Assembly (NCBI GenBank): GCA_009809945.1 | Contig: WTPW01000158.1 | Span: 9,273-73,272 of the forward strand | From: Gigaspora margarita | Taxonomy: Eukaryota; Glomeromycota; Glomeromycetes; Diversisporales; Gigasporaceae | Direction: 5' to 3' | DNA length: 64,000 nt | Part shown: positions 22,208 to 33,926 of the stretch, in pieces | Layout: each line of letters starts with the position of its first letter | Numbering within the stretch: the stretch's first letter is position 1 | Program-made: the position numbers and the translations under genes | The notes under the pieces: generated by a model | The model's database searches: none | Seen by the model: the letters and a program-made list of their open reading frames with translations, nothing else | Told to the model about the DNA's origin: nothing

Positions 22208-22817
22208 GTAAAAAAATTCTTTAAAAATCTTAACTTACCCACCACCTCCCCCACCCACCCACCCTTGAAAAAACTCTTACATGGGGACTGCCCCATGAAA
22301 TTTTTTCAAACTCCGACCAAAAATAGCGATCGGATTTTGTGTTCCCACGAAAATGGATGAGTTACATGAAAATTCAAACTCCGACGGATTGGGTCTGGGT
22401 CGGGTTCATTTGAACCAAGATCGGGTGAACCAGGATCGGGTTCATTTGAACCAGGATCGGGTGAACCAGGATTGAGTTTAATTGAACCAAGATCGGGTTC
22501 AGATTTTGTGTTCCCACGAAAGTGATCAGGTTACACAAAATTCAAACTTCTCTGGATCGGGTTCAGATCGGGTTCATTGAACCAAGATCGGGTTCATTGA
22601 ACCAAGACCAGGTTCAAGAACCAAGATCGGGTTCAAGAACCAAGATCGGGTTCAATGAACCTAAGTCGGGCTCACTTGAACCAAGACCGTGTTCAAGAAC
22701 CAGGATCAGGTCCAGATCGGGACCAAGATCGGGTTCATTTGACCCAAGACCAGTTACATTTAAAAATAAAAAAATAGAAACCTCAACTCTGGGCAACACC
22801 CGAGACCTAACACTAGT

Positions 22818-22985
22818 CAATACACTAAAACACGATTCTCCGTCACTTTTTGAGCTTATGTAACGCTTTTTTTATTAATAATTTTATAGAGGTCCCTTGC
22901 AAAGCAAGGACCTCTATTTAAAATTATTAAAAAAAAAGTGCGACACAAACTTAAATAGTGATAGAGAATTGTGTTTTAGTTTATT
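22818..22985. repeat. Long palindrome at unit junction
   Basis: Arms ACTAAAACACGATTCTCCGT...CGCTTTTTTTATTAATAATT and their complements meet at the hairpin tip AGGTCCCTTGCAAAGCAAGGACCT near 22892-22912. About 80 bp per arm with few mismatches. Confidence 0.85.
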
Positions 22986-25857
22986 GTGTATGTGAGTAAA
23001 AAGTTTCTTTAAGAAATTTCTTTAAGAATTTTTAAGATTCTTTTAAGATTCTCACCCTCCACCTCCCCCACTCGCCCACCCTTAAAAAATTCTTTAAAAA
23101 TCTTATCTTACCCTCCACCTCCCCCACCCACCCACCTTGAAAAAATTCTTACTCGAGCACTGACCCTTGAAATTTTTTCAAACTCTGACCAAGAATAGAG
23201 ATCGGGTTTCGTGTTCTCACAAAAATGGGTGTTTATAAAAAATTCAAACTCCGCTGGACCGGGTTCGAATCAGGTTCGTAGAACCAAGATTGGGTTCATT
23301 TGAACCAAGATTGGGTTTAAAGGAACCAAGATCGGATTCTTTGAACCAAGATCGAGTTGATTTTAACCAAGATCGGGTTTATTTGAACCAGGATCGGTTC
23401 ATTTGAACCAGGATCAGGTTCATTTGAACCAAGATCGGGTTCATTTAAACCAGGATCGGGTTCGCTTACCCACAAATAAAACTAAACTTTCTAGCCTGCG
23501 GCAACACCCGGGCACCTAACACTAGTCTACTACATCTAAGACGTGAATCTGCGTCACTATTTGAAATTGTTAGCACGTTTTTTATATATAATTAGTGATA
23601 GTGATAGTAGTGAGCAGTGAGGTCTCTTGAGTTTTTCTCAAGGCCTCACGTAAAAAAATTCTTTAAAAATCTTAACTTACCCACCACTTCCCCCACTCAC
23701 CCACCCATGAAAAAATACTTACATGGGTACTGACCCATAAAATTTTTTCAAATATAGTTAGATAGTGAGGACCCTTGAATTTTTGAGGTCCTCATATAAA
23801 AAAATTCTTTGTAAATATTATCTTACCCTCCACCTCCCCCACCCACCCACCCTTGAAAAAATTCCAACACGGGCACTGACCCTTGAAATTTTTTCACACT
23901 CTGGCCAAAAATAGAGGTCAGTTATTGTGTTCCTACAAAAATGATCAGATCACACGAAAATTAACCTTCTGACGGATTGGGTTCAAGATCAGGTCATTTG
24001 AACCAGGATCGGGTAAACCAGGATCAGGTGAACAGGATCGGGTTCATTTGAACCAAGATCAGTTTCCGATTTTTCAAACTCTGACCAAAAATAGAGGCCA
24101 GATTTCGTGTTCCTACGAAAATGATCGGGTTACATGATATTCAAACTCTGCTAGATCAGGTTCGGATCAGGTTCCTTGAACCAACATCGGGTTCATTTGA
24201 GGTTCAAGAACCAAAATCGGGTTCAAATAAACCCAAGTCGGGCTCACTTGGACCAAGACCGTGTTCAAGAACTGGATTGGGTTCAAATGAATCTAAGGGG
24301 TTCTTTTGACCCAAGACTACCTACATTTAAAAATAAAAAAATAAAAACCTCAACTCAGGGCAACGCCCGAGACCTAACACTAGTCTCATACATCTAAAGC
24401 GCGAATCTGTGTCACTATTTGAAATTGTTAGCACGTTTTTTATCTACTACATCTAAGGCGCAGTTCTCCGTCACTATTTGAAAAATTCTGCGGATTTTTT
24501 TTATATAGTTATATAGTGAGGTCCCTTGAATTTTTGAGGACCTCACGTAAAAAAATTCTTTAAAAATCTTAACTTATCCACCACCTCCCCCACCCACCCA
24601 CCCTTAAAAAAACTCTTACACGGGAACTGACCCATAAAATATTTTCAAACTCTGACCAAAAATAGAGGTCGAATTTTGTGTTCCCATAAACAATGATTGG
24701 GTCACATGAAAATTCAAACTCCGCCAGATCGGGTTCTTTGAACCAGGAACGGGTGAACCAGGATCGGGTTCATTTGAACCAATATCGGGTTCAGGTTTTT
24801 TCAAACTCCCCCACAAATAGAGACAGATTTCGTGTTCCTACAAAAATGATCAGGTTACATGAAGTTCAAACTCCGCAGTATCGGGTTTGGATCGGGTTCA
24901 TTGAACCAAGATCAGGTCCATTTGAACCAAGACCAGATTAAAAACCAAGATCAGGTTCAAATGAACCTAATCGGGCTCACTTGAACCAAGACCCCTTCAA
25001 GAACCAGAATCGGGACCAGATTGGGACCAAGATCGGGTTCATTTGACCCAAGATCACCTACATTTAAAAACTTAAAAACATTAATACCTCAACTCGGGGC
25101 AACGCCTGAGACCTACCACTAGTCTCATACATCTAAGGCACGAATCTGTGTCACTATTTGAAATTGTCAGCACGTTTTTTATCTATTACATCTAAGGCGC
25201 AGTTCTCTGTCACTATTTGAAATTGTCAGCATGTTTTTTTTTATATATTATAGTAGTGAGGTCCCTTGAATTTTTGTCAGGGCCTCACGTAAAAAAATTC
25301 TTTAAAAATCTTAACTTACCCACTACCTCCTCCACCCACCCACCCTTGAAAAACTCTTACACGGGAACTGACCCTTGAAGTTTTTTCAAACTCTGACCAA
25401 AAATAGAGGTCTGATTTTGTGTTCCTACAAAAATGTTTGGTTATACACAAATACAAAATCTGACAAATCGGGTCATTTGAACCAGGATCAGGTGAACCAG
25501 GATCGGGTAAACCAGGATCGGGTGAACCAGGATCGGGTGAACCAGGATCGGGTGAACCAGGATCGGGTTCAATTGAACCAAGAACGGGTTCAGATTTTTT
25601 CAAACACCGCCCAAAAATAGAGGCCAGATTTTGTGTTCCCACAAAAATGATCAGGTTACATGACATTCAAACTCTGCCGTATCGGGTTCAGATCGGGTTC
25701 ATTGAACCAAGATCAGGTTCATTTGAACCAAGACCGGGTTAAAAACCAATATCGGGTTCAAATGAATCTAATCGGGCTCACTTGAACCAAGACTACCTTC
25801 AAGAGCTGGGATCAGGACCAGATCGGGACCAAGATCGGGTTCATTTGACCAAAGACC

Positions 25858-26189
25858 CAGGGACACATAAATATTATTTTGATTCTAAGCAAAAATTTCG
25901 ATCGATTTAGCCAAAAATTTTGATTTATTTCGATTTTGACCAGAATTAGCATTGAGTTAGCCGTAATCATGTGATCCCAGCTGGAATTAGATGATGTTGC
26001 ACATTCATTTTTTGAAAGTCAATCTAGAAACCAAAATCACATGACCAGCACAATCGAAGGCCAATCATTTTATGTCACATGATTAAATTTTTATAGAAAA
26101 AAATTTAAAGAAATTTCGATAAATTTCGATTTGGGGCAAAAATTTCAATTTCTTTCAAAAAATTGCTTTCGAAAAATTTACGTGTCCTG
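25858..26189. mobile_element. hAT-like MITE (332 bp)
   Basis: Starts CAGGGACACATAAAT and ends ATTTACGTGTCCTG, inverted. Flanked by near-identical 8-mers CAAAGACC (25850-25857) and CCAAGACC (26190-26197), the duplication length of hAT transposons. It interrupts the CCCAAGACCACCTACATTT stretch that is continuous in sister units. No coding. Confidence 0.72.
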
Positions 26190-26263
26190 CCAAGACCATC
26201 TACATTTAAAATAAAAAAAATAGTATCCTCAACTCGGGGCAACGCCCGAGACCTAACACTAGT

Positions 26264-26440
26264 CAATAAACTAAAACGCGAGTCTGCGTCACTAAATTCT
26301 ATTATGTTATGCTTTTTTTTATTAATAATTTTATAGAGGTCCCTTGCGAAGCAGGAACCTCTATTTAAAATTATTAAAAAAAAAGTATGACATAATAGAA
26401 TTTAGTGACGCAGACTCGCATTTTAGTATATTGTGTTGTG
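26264..26440. repeat. Long palindrome at unit junction
   Basis: Arms beginning ACTAAAACGCGAGTCTGCGT and ending ACGCAGACTCGCATTTTAGT fold around AGGTCCCTTGCGAAGCAGGA near 26337-26360. Near-perfect over about 80 bp per arm. Confidence 0.88.
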
Positions 26441-27099
26441 TAAAAAGTTTCTTTAAGAATTTTTAACTTTCTTTAAAATTCTTTAAAATTCTCACCCTCC
26501 ACCTCCCCCACCCACCCAACCATACAAAAAATCTTTAAAATTCTTACCCGCTACCTCCCCCACCCACCCACCCTTAAAAAATTCTTACTCAGGTACTGAC
26601 CCTTGAAATTTTTTCAAACTCCGATCAAGAATAGAGGTCGGATTTTGTGTTCTCACGAAAATGAAAAAATTCAAACTCCGACAAACCGCATTCGGGTCGG
26701 GTTCATTGAACCAAGATCAGGTTCATTTGAACCAAGATCGGGTTCAAGAACCAGAATCAGGTTCAAATGAACCTAAATCGGGTTCATTTGAATTAAAACC
26801 GGGTTCGATTGAACTATGCCCAGGTTCAAGAACCAAGATCGGGTTCAAATGAACAAAAGATCAGCTTCATTTGAACCAAGGCCGGGTTCATTTGAACCAA
26901 TATCGTGTTCATTTGACCCAAGATCGGGTTCATTTGAACCAAGATCGGGTTTATTTAACCTCAGATAAAAAAAAACACCTAGCCCACGGCAACGCCTGAG
27001 CACCTAACACTAGTATATAATTAGTGATAGCGATAGTAGTGAGCAGTGAGTCCCTTGAATTTTTTTGAGGTCCTCACATAAAAAAATTCTTTAAAAATC

Positions 27100-27420
27100 T
27101 TATCTTACCCTCCACCTCCCCCACCTATCCACCCTTGAAAAACTCTTACACAGGTACTGACCCTTAAAATTTTTTCAAATATAGTTAGATAGTGAGGACC
27201 CTTGAATTTTTGAGGTCCTCATATAAAAAATTCTTTAAAAATATTATCTTACCCTCCACCTCCCCCACCTATCCACCCTTGAAAAACTCTTACACAGGTA
27301 CTGACCCTTAAAATTTTTTCAAATATAGTTAGATAGTGAGGACCCTTGAATTTTTGAGGTCCTCATATAAAAAATTCTTTAAAAATATTATCTTACCCTC
27401 CACCTCCCCCACCCACCCAC
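27100..27420. repeat. ~143-bp local tandem duplication inside an iteron element
   Basis: The block from AATATAGTTAGATAGTGAGG through the C-rich tract to TACACAGGTACTGACC is repeated almost identically (first near 27178, again near 27321), with a partial earlier copy. It is a recent local expansion. Confidence 0.8.
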
Positions 27421-27970
27421 CTTTGAAAAAATTTCAACACGGGCACTGACCCTTGAAATTTTTTCACACTCCGACCAAAAATAGAGAGGTTAGTTATTGT
27501 GTTGCCACAAAAATGATCAGGTCACACAAAAATTAACCCTCCGATGGATTGGGTTCAAGATTAGGTCATTTGAACCAGGATCAGGTAAACCAGGATCAGG
27601 TGAACAGGATCGGGTGAACAGGATCGGGTTCATTTGAACCAAGATTGGTTTCTGATTTTTCAAACTCTGACCAAAAATAAAGGCCAGATTTCATGTTCCT
27701 ACGAAAATGATCGGGTTACATGACATTCAAACTCCGCTGGATCAGGTTCAGATCAGGTTCCTTGAACCAACATCGGGTTCATTTGAGGTTCAAGAACCAA
27801 GATCAGGTTCAAATAAACCTAAGTCGGGCTTACTTGGACCAAGACTGTGTTCAAGAACCGGATCGGGTTCAAATGAACCTAAGGGGTTCATTTGACCCAA
27901 GAACACCTACATTTAAAAATAAAAAAATAAAAACCTCAACTCGGGGCAATGCCCGAGATCTAACACTAGT

Positions 27971-28165
27971 CAATACATTATAGCCCGAGTCTGCATCACT
28001 AAACTCTATTATGTCATGCTTTTTTTTATTAATGATTTTATAGAGGTCCCTTGCGAAGCATTAATAATTTTATAGAGGTCCCTTGCGAAGCAGAGACCTC
28101 TATTGAAATTATTAAAAAAAAGCGCAACATAATAGAGTTTAGTAACGTAGACTCGGGTTATAATG
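27971..28165. repeat. Long palindrome with a duplicated tip
   Basis: Same junction palindrome as at 26264, but the central segment ATTAATAATTTTATAGAGGT...TTGCGAAGCA occurs twice, so the tip is lengthened by about 40 bp. Confidence 0.8.
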
Positions 28166-28845
28166 CATTGCTGTTCTTTAAGTTTCTTTAAGAATTTTCT
28201 TTAAGAATTTTTAAGATTCTTTAAAATTCTCACCCTCCATCTCCCCCACTCACTCACCCTTAAAAAAAATCTTTAAAATTCTTACCCTCCACCTCCCCCA
28301 CCCACCCACCCTTGAAAAATTCTTACTCGGGTCATTACCTTAAAATTTTTTCAAACTCCGACCAAAAATAGAGGTCAGCTTTCGTATCCCCACGAAATGG
28401 GTAGGTTATACAAAAATACAAACACTGCCGGACTGGGTTCAGATCGCGTTCATTGAACCAGAACGGGTTCGGATCGGGTTCATTGAACCAGGATCGGGTT
28501 CATTGAACCAAGATCGGGTTCAAGAACCTGAATCAGGTTCAAATGAACCTAAGTCGGGTTCATTTGAACCAAAACCGGGTTCGATTGAACTAAGTCCGGG
28601 TTCAAGAACCAAGATTGGGTTCAAATAAACAAAGATCAGGTTCATTTGAACCAAGGCTGGGTTTATTTGAACCAAGATCGGGTTTATTTGAACCAAGATC
28701 GGGTTTATTTAACTTCAAATAAAAAAAAAACACCTTCTAGCCCACGGCAACGCCCGGGCACCTAACACTAGTCTACTACATCTAAGGCGAGTTCTCCGTT
28801 ACTATTTGAACTTATATTATGCTTTTTTTTATTAATAACTAGTGC

Positions 28846-28873
28846 GATGGGTAGCGCATTCGCGCCACCCATC
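28846..28873. repeat. GC-rich hairpin following ACTAGT
   Basis: Immediately after ACTAGTGC comes GATGGGTAGCGCATTCG...CCACCCATC, a hairpin with an 11-12 bp stem. A sister hairpin lies at 62318-62342. It marks the end of a different, otherwise unseen repeat family with the same hairpin-plus-ACTAGT logic. Confidence 0.7.
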
Positions 28874-29006
28874 TTATTTAGTTTTTTTTGATGTTAAATG
28901 ATTTGCATGTAAAAAAAAAACTTCTATTACAGAACTTAATAGCTATGTTATACACATATAGGTGGCTAAGGTGGATTTTATTATAATTTCAATTATAATA
29001 ACTGTT

Positions 29007-29135
29007 AGTATCCAAAAATATTGTGGATTAGATTAAATATGTATTTATTAGTACCCAAAATATTGTGGATCAGATTAAATATGTATTTATTAGTATCCAA
29101 AAATATTGTGGATTAGATTAAATATGTATTTATTG
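29007..29135. repeat. ~48-bp tandem repeat, three copies
   Basis: Three near-identical copies of TTAGTATCCAAAAATATTGT + GGATTAGATTAAATATGTATTTA. Confidence 0.9.
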
Positions 29136-31060
29136 AGACCGTATAAAATTAAATTAGCACTAAAAAGTGCATTACTCTAAATCTAAACACTCAAGATCAA
29201 ATCATCATCCTAATATAATATACATATTACAATTAANAAAAAAAAAAAAAAAAGATAAAAAACAGAAATATGAATTGTCTATTTTTTTTTTAAAAAAAAA
29301 CTATAAAATAAATCCTTAATTGTACATAATACACAACAGTTAATGCAAATGAATTTAACTATAATTCTATCTTAGACTTTACCACTATTTAACCCTTTTA
29401 AAAATTCACAATTTTACGCTTTCATCGTTCATGTCACTAATCAATTTACTGGGTAGTACATGTCTGTCTTTGAAAGAATAAATATTATAAAAATTTAATT
29501 CTTTTAGAATGAGCATTGTATTTATAAGCCTAATATAGTAAATTATTTTGGTTTAATCAAAATGTCTAAGTATACCTTTATCTAAGTTCCGAATTTTTTT
29601 TTCAATTGTTAACTTACTTTATTATATTGTAGAGCCAAAGGTATAATTTCTATTATATATCATAATGTTCTAGACTTCATACTCATAGACCTGCATTTAT
29701 TTTTAGCATTTTTGTGACAGTGAATTATTAATAAAATAATACAATTCACTTTTGAGTTATCATGACTTTTATCATGAATTATAGTTAAAATTATTTTATA
29801 ACTTACTTGCTATCCTAGTGACAACGTGATTTAGATTAAGTTTGTTTGTTTTTGAATTATCGTAATTCTATCATAAATAAATATAAATACTTAAAATATC
29901 TGTTACAGAACTTATCTTCCAGTCACTACTGTAAAGTATGTAACTGAATAAAATTTCAATTGTGAATTCTATTATGAGTTGCTTAAATCTGTTACAGATG
30001 TAAAGTAAATTTGCATTAAAATTATCATGATTTCTCTTATGAATTATTGTAAATAGTACTGTTACAATATTCGCTCTCTGGTAACTACAGTATATTATTG
30101 TGGTTGAGTTGGTTTGTATTAGAATAACAATAATTCCAATCATAAATTCTGCAAAATATTTTTTACAAAACTTATTCACTAACTCAATGACACTTGTAGA
30201 GTTAATTTGCGTCAGAATTGTAGAGTTAATTTGCATCAGAATTATGATTTCTATCATGAATTACTGTAACAATCCCCGATCACTAAACCAAGATCACAGG
30301 AGGATTATTTAATAATACCCTGACTGTCTCTGCCAATTCCCACCAGATTAGGATATTATTATTACAAATTCTATTGCAAATTATTGTTTCTATGCCAGTT
30401 ATAGAACATACTATTCCATATATAGAGTTAGCTTGTATAGGAGTTATCATTGCTTCTATGTAATTAAAGTTGGGTTGGTTGTATTTAAATTATTGTGAGT
30501 TTAACTATAAAAAAATTCTTATAGTATCTGCAATTCTGTTAACAACAGNCATTTCTACTGTAAAAAAATTTTGCTACAGCACTTGCCACTCTGGTAATTA
30601 CAATACATAGTTAAGATTGAGTGATTTCTATGTAATTAATGTCGAGTTACTTTGTATTAAAATTATTGTGTTTCTATTACAGTAGAACACAGCTTATCAC
30701 AGGACTTACTTGCTATTCAGGTGACCACAATATACTATTCAATTAAAGTTGAGTTTTGTATTGAAATTGCCATAATTTCTATTGTAAAAAAAATTGTTAC
30801 ATTACTTACTCACTATTTGATAACAATAATTTAGAAATTATCACGATTATTATGCAGTTAAAATTGAGTTAGTTTGTTAATGGAATTATGTAATTTTTAT
30901 TATGAATTACTGTAAAAAATTCTGATACCAAACTTACTATTCTAATTACCATAGTAGCCATAGTAGTATTTAATATCATGCTAATTTGCATTCGAATTAT
31001 CTTAATTTCTATTATACAAAATTTTGTTACATAACGTATTCACCATTTCGGTGACCACTA
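29136..31060. repeat. Degenerate ~170-bp tandem repeat
   Basis: Loose units built on TTGTATTAGAATTATTGTG, TTTCTATTATGAATTACTGT, AAAATTTTGTTACA and ACTTACTCACTATTCTGGTA. At least eight units with much decay, plus single undetermined bases at 29237 and 30549. Relatives occur near 20.4, 32.4, 37.15, 42.9 and 44.3 kb. No gene. Confidence 0.7.
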
Positions 31061-31155
31061 TGAGGGACTCTGGTCATCTGACCCTGCAAAATTTTATTTT
31101 ATTGATTAGTATTATATGACTATTATTCTTCTTATTATATGTTAGAATTATTATA

Positions 31156-31391
31156 TGGGCTGCCATCAATAGAAATAAGGTAGGCTAATATTTTAAAAAA
31201 AATTAATACCTTAACTTTCACAGCTTGTATCTTAATGAATTTTCAAGCTATCTTTATGATTTAATATTCAAAAGAAAGCTTAGATCGTAAGATTAAGATA
31301 GGCTTAAAACTCATCGAGACATGAGCTATTAAAGTTAAGATATTGATTTTTTAAAAATACCAATCTGCCTTTTTCTATTGATGGCAGCCCA
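31156..31391. mobile_element. TA-flanked MITE (236 bp), TGGGC family
   Basis: TIRs TGGGCTGCCATCAATAGAAA and complement TTTCTATTGATGGCAGCCCA, with TA on both sides (31154-31155, 31392-31393). Tc1/mariner-like by target site. A second member with diverged ends is at 55263-55524. Confidence 0.88.
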
Positions 31392-31393
31392 TA

Positions 31394-32929
31394 TGTATAT
31401 AGTTTTGAACACTTGGCTTAGTTATTAAATCTGGTAGGTCTTTTTCCCAGATAGATTCGATAAGTTGAATAAGTTCGCTTTAGCAAATTTATCCAACTTA
31501 ACTACTTTAACTGCCTTAGTAGATATGGTAGATTTATTTGCTTTAGTGAATAAATCGAAGCGAATTTGTATATTGCAAACCATGTAAAAAAGTATAAAAG
31601 CAGAGTCTCTCTTGCTCTGAAATAAAAGAAAACTGAGTTGAGTTATAAACTTTAAAGTCATAATAGTATAAGTAACTCTAAGTAGTTTTACTTATCCTTA
31701 GGTTCTATCCAATATTAAACATTATATTATTACTGATTCTATCCTGTTATTGTTGAAAAACTATTTCGACGTATAATCCAAGTTGAGTCTTTACCTTCAA
31801 AATTTGAGTAGAAGTGTTGACTCCAAGATCATAAATTAACCAGTATAAGATACACTTTTCTTGTCTCTGAAACCCTGAGTTAAACTTTAATAATAAGAAT
31901 AAGAAAGAGAAAGCATTGATTAGCAACTAAGATTCTATTTATAACAAAACAATAATTAATCAAACTTTGATCAAACGCCATTGTTACCTCTAATCGAATC
32001 TATCATAATCCCATGACCCATGTGATGATTATTGCTTAACGATCGAATCGAAGACTATGACCTTAGCACCTCTAAAATTAGGAAGAAGAATCATTTTTAG
32101 TCTCTAATAGAAGCCTAGAAATGACCAATCAAAGGATAATTCAAAGTTATACTTAGCTTGAACTTTAGCATCACTGCAATAAGATTTGAAAGATCTTGAA
32201 ACTCAGACCAAGTCTTTTCACGCCTCTTGCCACCTGCCAATTTAGGGTTTTGAGAGTCTGTAGATTGTAGTTCAGTTGTTTGGGTTTTGTAGTTGGATAG
32301 TTGTAGCCTTTAGATCATTAGTCATCACTTTCTCACCACACAGTATGCGTTAGCTTGTGTTATCGTAATTTCTATCATAAAAACTTCTTTACAAAGTATG
32401 TGTTAGTTTGCACTGGATTTCCGTGATATCTATCATAACTAAAAAGAATTTTGTTACAAAAAGTTACTCTCTATTCCTGTAACCAAGTATGTATTTAAAG
32501 ATTGAGTTACTTTATATTAGAATTATTGTGATTTCTACACCATTTTTTTCTAAACCGAGCCATTAAGGCTGTGAAATCCGCAAAGGATTATGGTACAAAA
32601 ATAATAATTGATATCTATATAAAAATTTTGATAATAAACATAGGATATCAACCACCCAATGTAACGTGCTGTTACTTATTAATCAAATGATTATTGCGGT
32701 TGTGAACCAACAATAATGGTAGCAATTAGCTCTTTATTGAACCAAGCTATACATAAATCGATATTCGTACATGCACATAAACAGGTAAATTTGAAACTGA
32801 ATTAGGGAAAAGCGATCTATATATATGTGGAAAAGCCCAGATGCAAATTAGGAAAAAATTGATCCACATACAGTATAGGCGGAAGCCCCATGTAGGCAAA
32901 TTAAGAAAAAATTGACCCACATATACGTA
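31394..32929. other. Unassigned region with promoter-like sequence and repeat relics
   Basis: 31394-32330 is less repetitive than its surroundings and carries TATAAAAGCAGAGTCTCTC at ~31595-31613, but no coding frame or recognisable element. 32340-32540 is another relic of the ~170-bp repeat. 32790-32930 has two short direct repeats of the type TTAGGAAAAAATTGATCCAC. Confidence 0.4.
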
Positions 32930-33121
32930 CTGTACGAGGACCCTGAAATAAACATAGATAGGTCAGGTTAATTATAGGGTTACTAAAAAAGGAAAGATCT
33001 GCAGAAAAAACTTCAAAAACAAGCAAAAATATTACTATAAATAGAAAAGATCTGCATAAAAAACCTCAAAAATAAGCAAACTCATACCTGACCTATCTAT
33101 GTATATTTCGGGGTCCTACTG
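32930..33121. mobile_element. TA-flanked MITE (192 bp), CAGTAGGACC family
   Basis: Left end CTGTACGAGGACCCTGAAAT...CATAGATAGGTCAGGT, right end ACCTGACCTATCTATG...GGGGTCCTACTG; about 40 bp of inverted similarity and a TA on either side. Internal A-rich direct repeats (AAAGATCTGCA.AAAAAACCTC) occur twice. A possible relative lies at 43861-44056. Confidence 0.8.
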
Positions 33122-33926
33122 TACGTATACGCAATTAGTTACGTTATGCCCTATATAAAAAACCTGCCAATAAATATATAAATAAACATATGACGTCTTT
33201 AAAAAAGAAATACCCAATCAAAAGCATGGATTTGTACAAAAAACTTCACATCATGCACTCCATTCCTAGTAATAGTATAGAAAAAATGATAGATTTCTTG
33301 ATGATCAATGCAAATAATGAGGGCAGTGCTAAATTTGCAAGTTGACAAATGATGGAATGATCTACAGGTTGATGAGTTGAAAAGAAAAATGAAAATGTTA
33401 TGTATATTATATTATATTATGTTATTATGTTATGTTATATATAAAAATAAATGCAAAATGAATGTGGCAGTGCTAAATTTGCAAGTTAGAATTATGTTAA
33501 TGAATGACAAAATTGATCTACGGGCTGAAAGATAAAATGAAAAATTGTAATATTAGAAGATAGATAATAGATAATTAGATATTAGATAGATATCCACTTC
33601 AGTAGTTATATCGTTCAATTATCGCTTATATGAAATTATCCCACCGCTCAAATTTTCCTTGAGATTTTTCTTAGATAATTTCCACCGATTATTATATTGA
33701 CAATCATACAAGTTTTCGATGATCCTAAATAATAATGATTAATGGTGATTGAAAAGAGAAGATCATTTACTTCGACCTAACCACATGCATAAATGCGATA
33801 GCTGACGATTAGATCTACATAATGGTAATGAATGAGAGAGGACAAAAAAGATCAACAGGTACACAAGTGCCAAATGACGAAATGATCTATGCATTAAAGG
33901 GTCGAAATAAAAAATTGTATTATTGG
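33122..33926. other. AT-rich intergenic region
   Basis: Direct repeats of GGCAGTGCTAAATTTGCAAG (~33323 and ~33465), each followed by GATCTAC and GGAATGA/GAATGAC motifs, show an old ~140-bp duplication. No gene. Confidence 0.5.

Larger units (their letters stand above)
20618..28842 (+). repeat. Tandem cluster of ACTAGT-terminated iteron elements, block 1
   Basis: Nine complete or nearly complete head-to-tail units ending in CTAACACTAGT or a variant, at 21416, 22817, 23526, 24384, 25123, 26263, 27014, 27970 and 28772, plus a truncated tenth. Each unit of about 0.65-1.1 kb holds: (1) a start like CTACTACATCTAAGGCGCAG or CAATACACTAAAACACGA; (2) a foldback, either GTGAGGACC...GGTCCTCAC or AGGTCCCTTGCGAAGC...GGACCT; (3) a C-rich block of CACCTCCCCCACCCACCCAC type; (4) TTCAAACTCCGACCAAAAAT and a GTGTTCCCACGAAAATGA block; (5) an array of 24-bp iterons GGTTCATTTGAACC + AAGATCG; (6) a GC-rich hairpin GCCCGCGGCAACGCCCGGGC about 10 bp before the end. 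There is no protein. The hairpin close to the 3' end and the head-to-tail clustering recall Helitron-type elements, but that is inference. Confidence 0.85.

Noticed and set aside
21457-22360. Long open frames across the N run
   Set aside because: Undetermined bases give no stops; there is no evidence of coding.
31139-32330. Long terminal repeat of a copia-type element (TGTTAGAA start, TATAAAAGCAGAGTCTC promoter-like site)
   Set aside because: No partner repeat, primer-binding site or coding remnant is visible; too weak to call beyond a remark.
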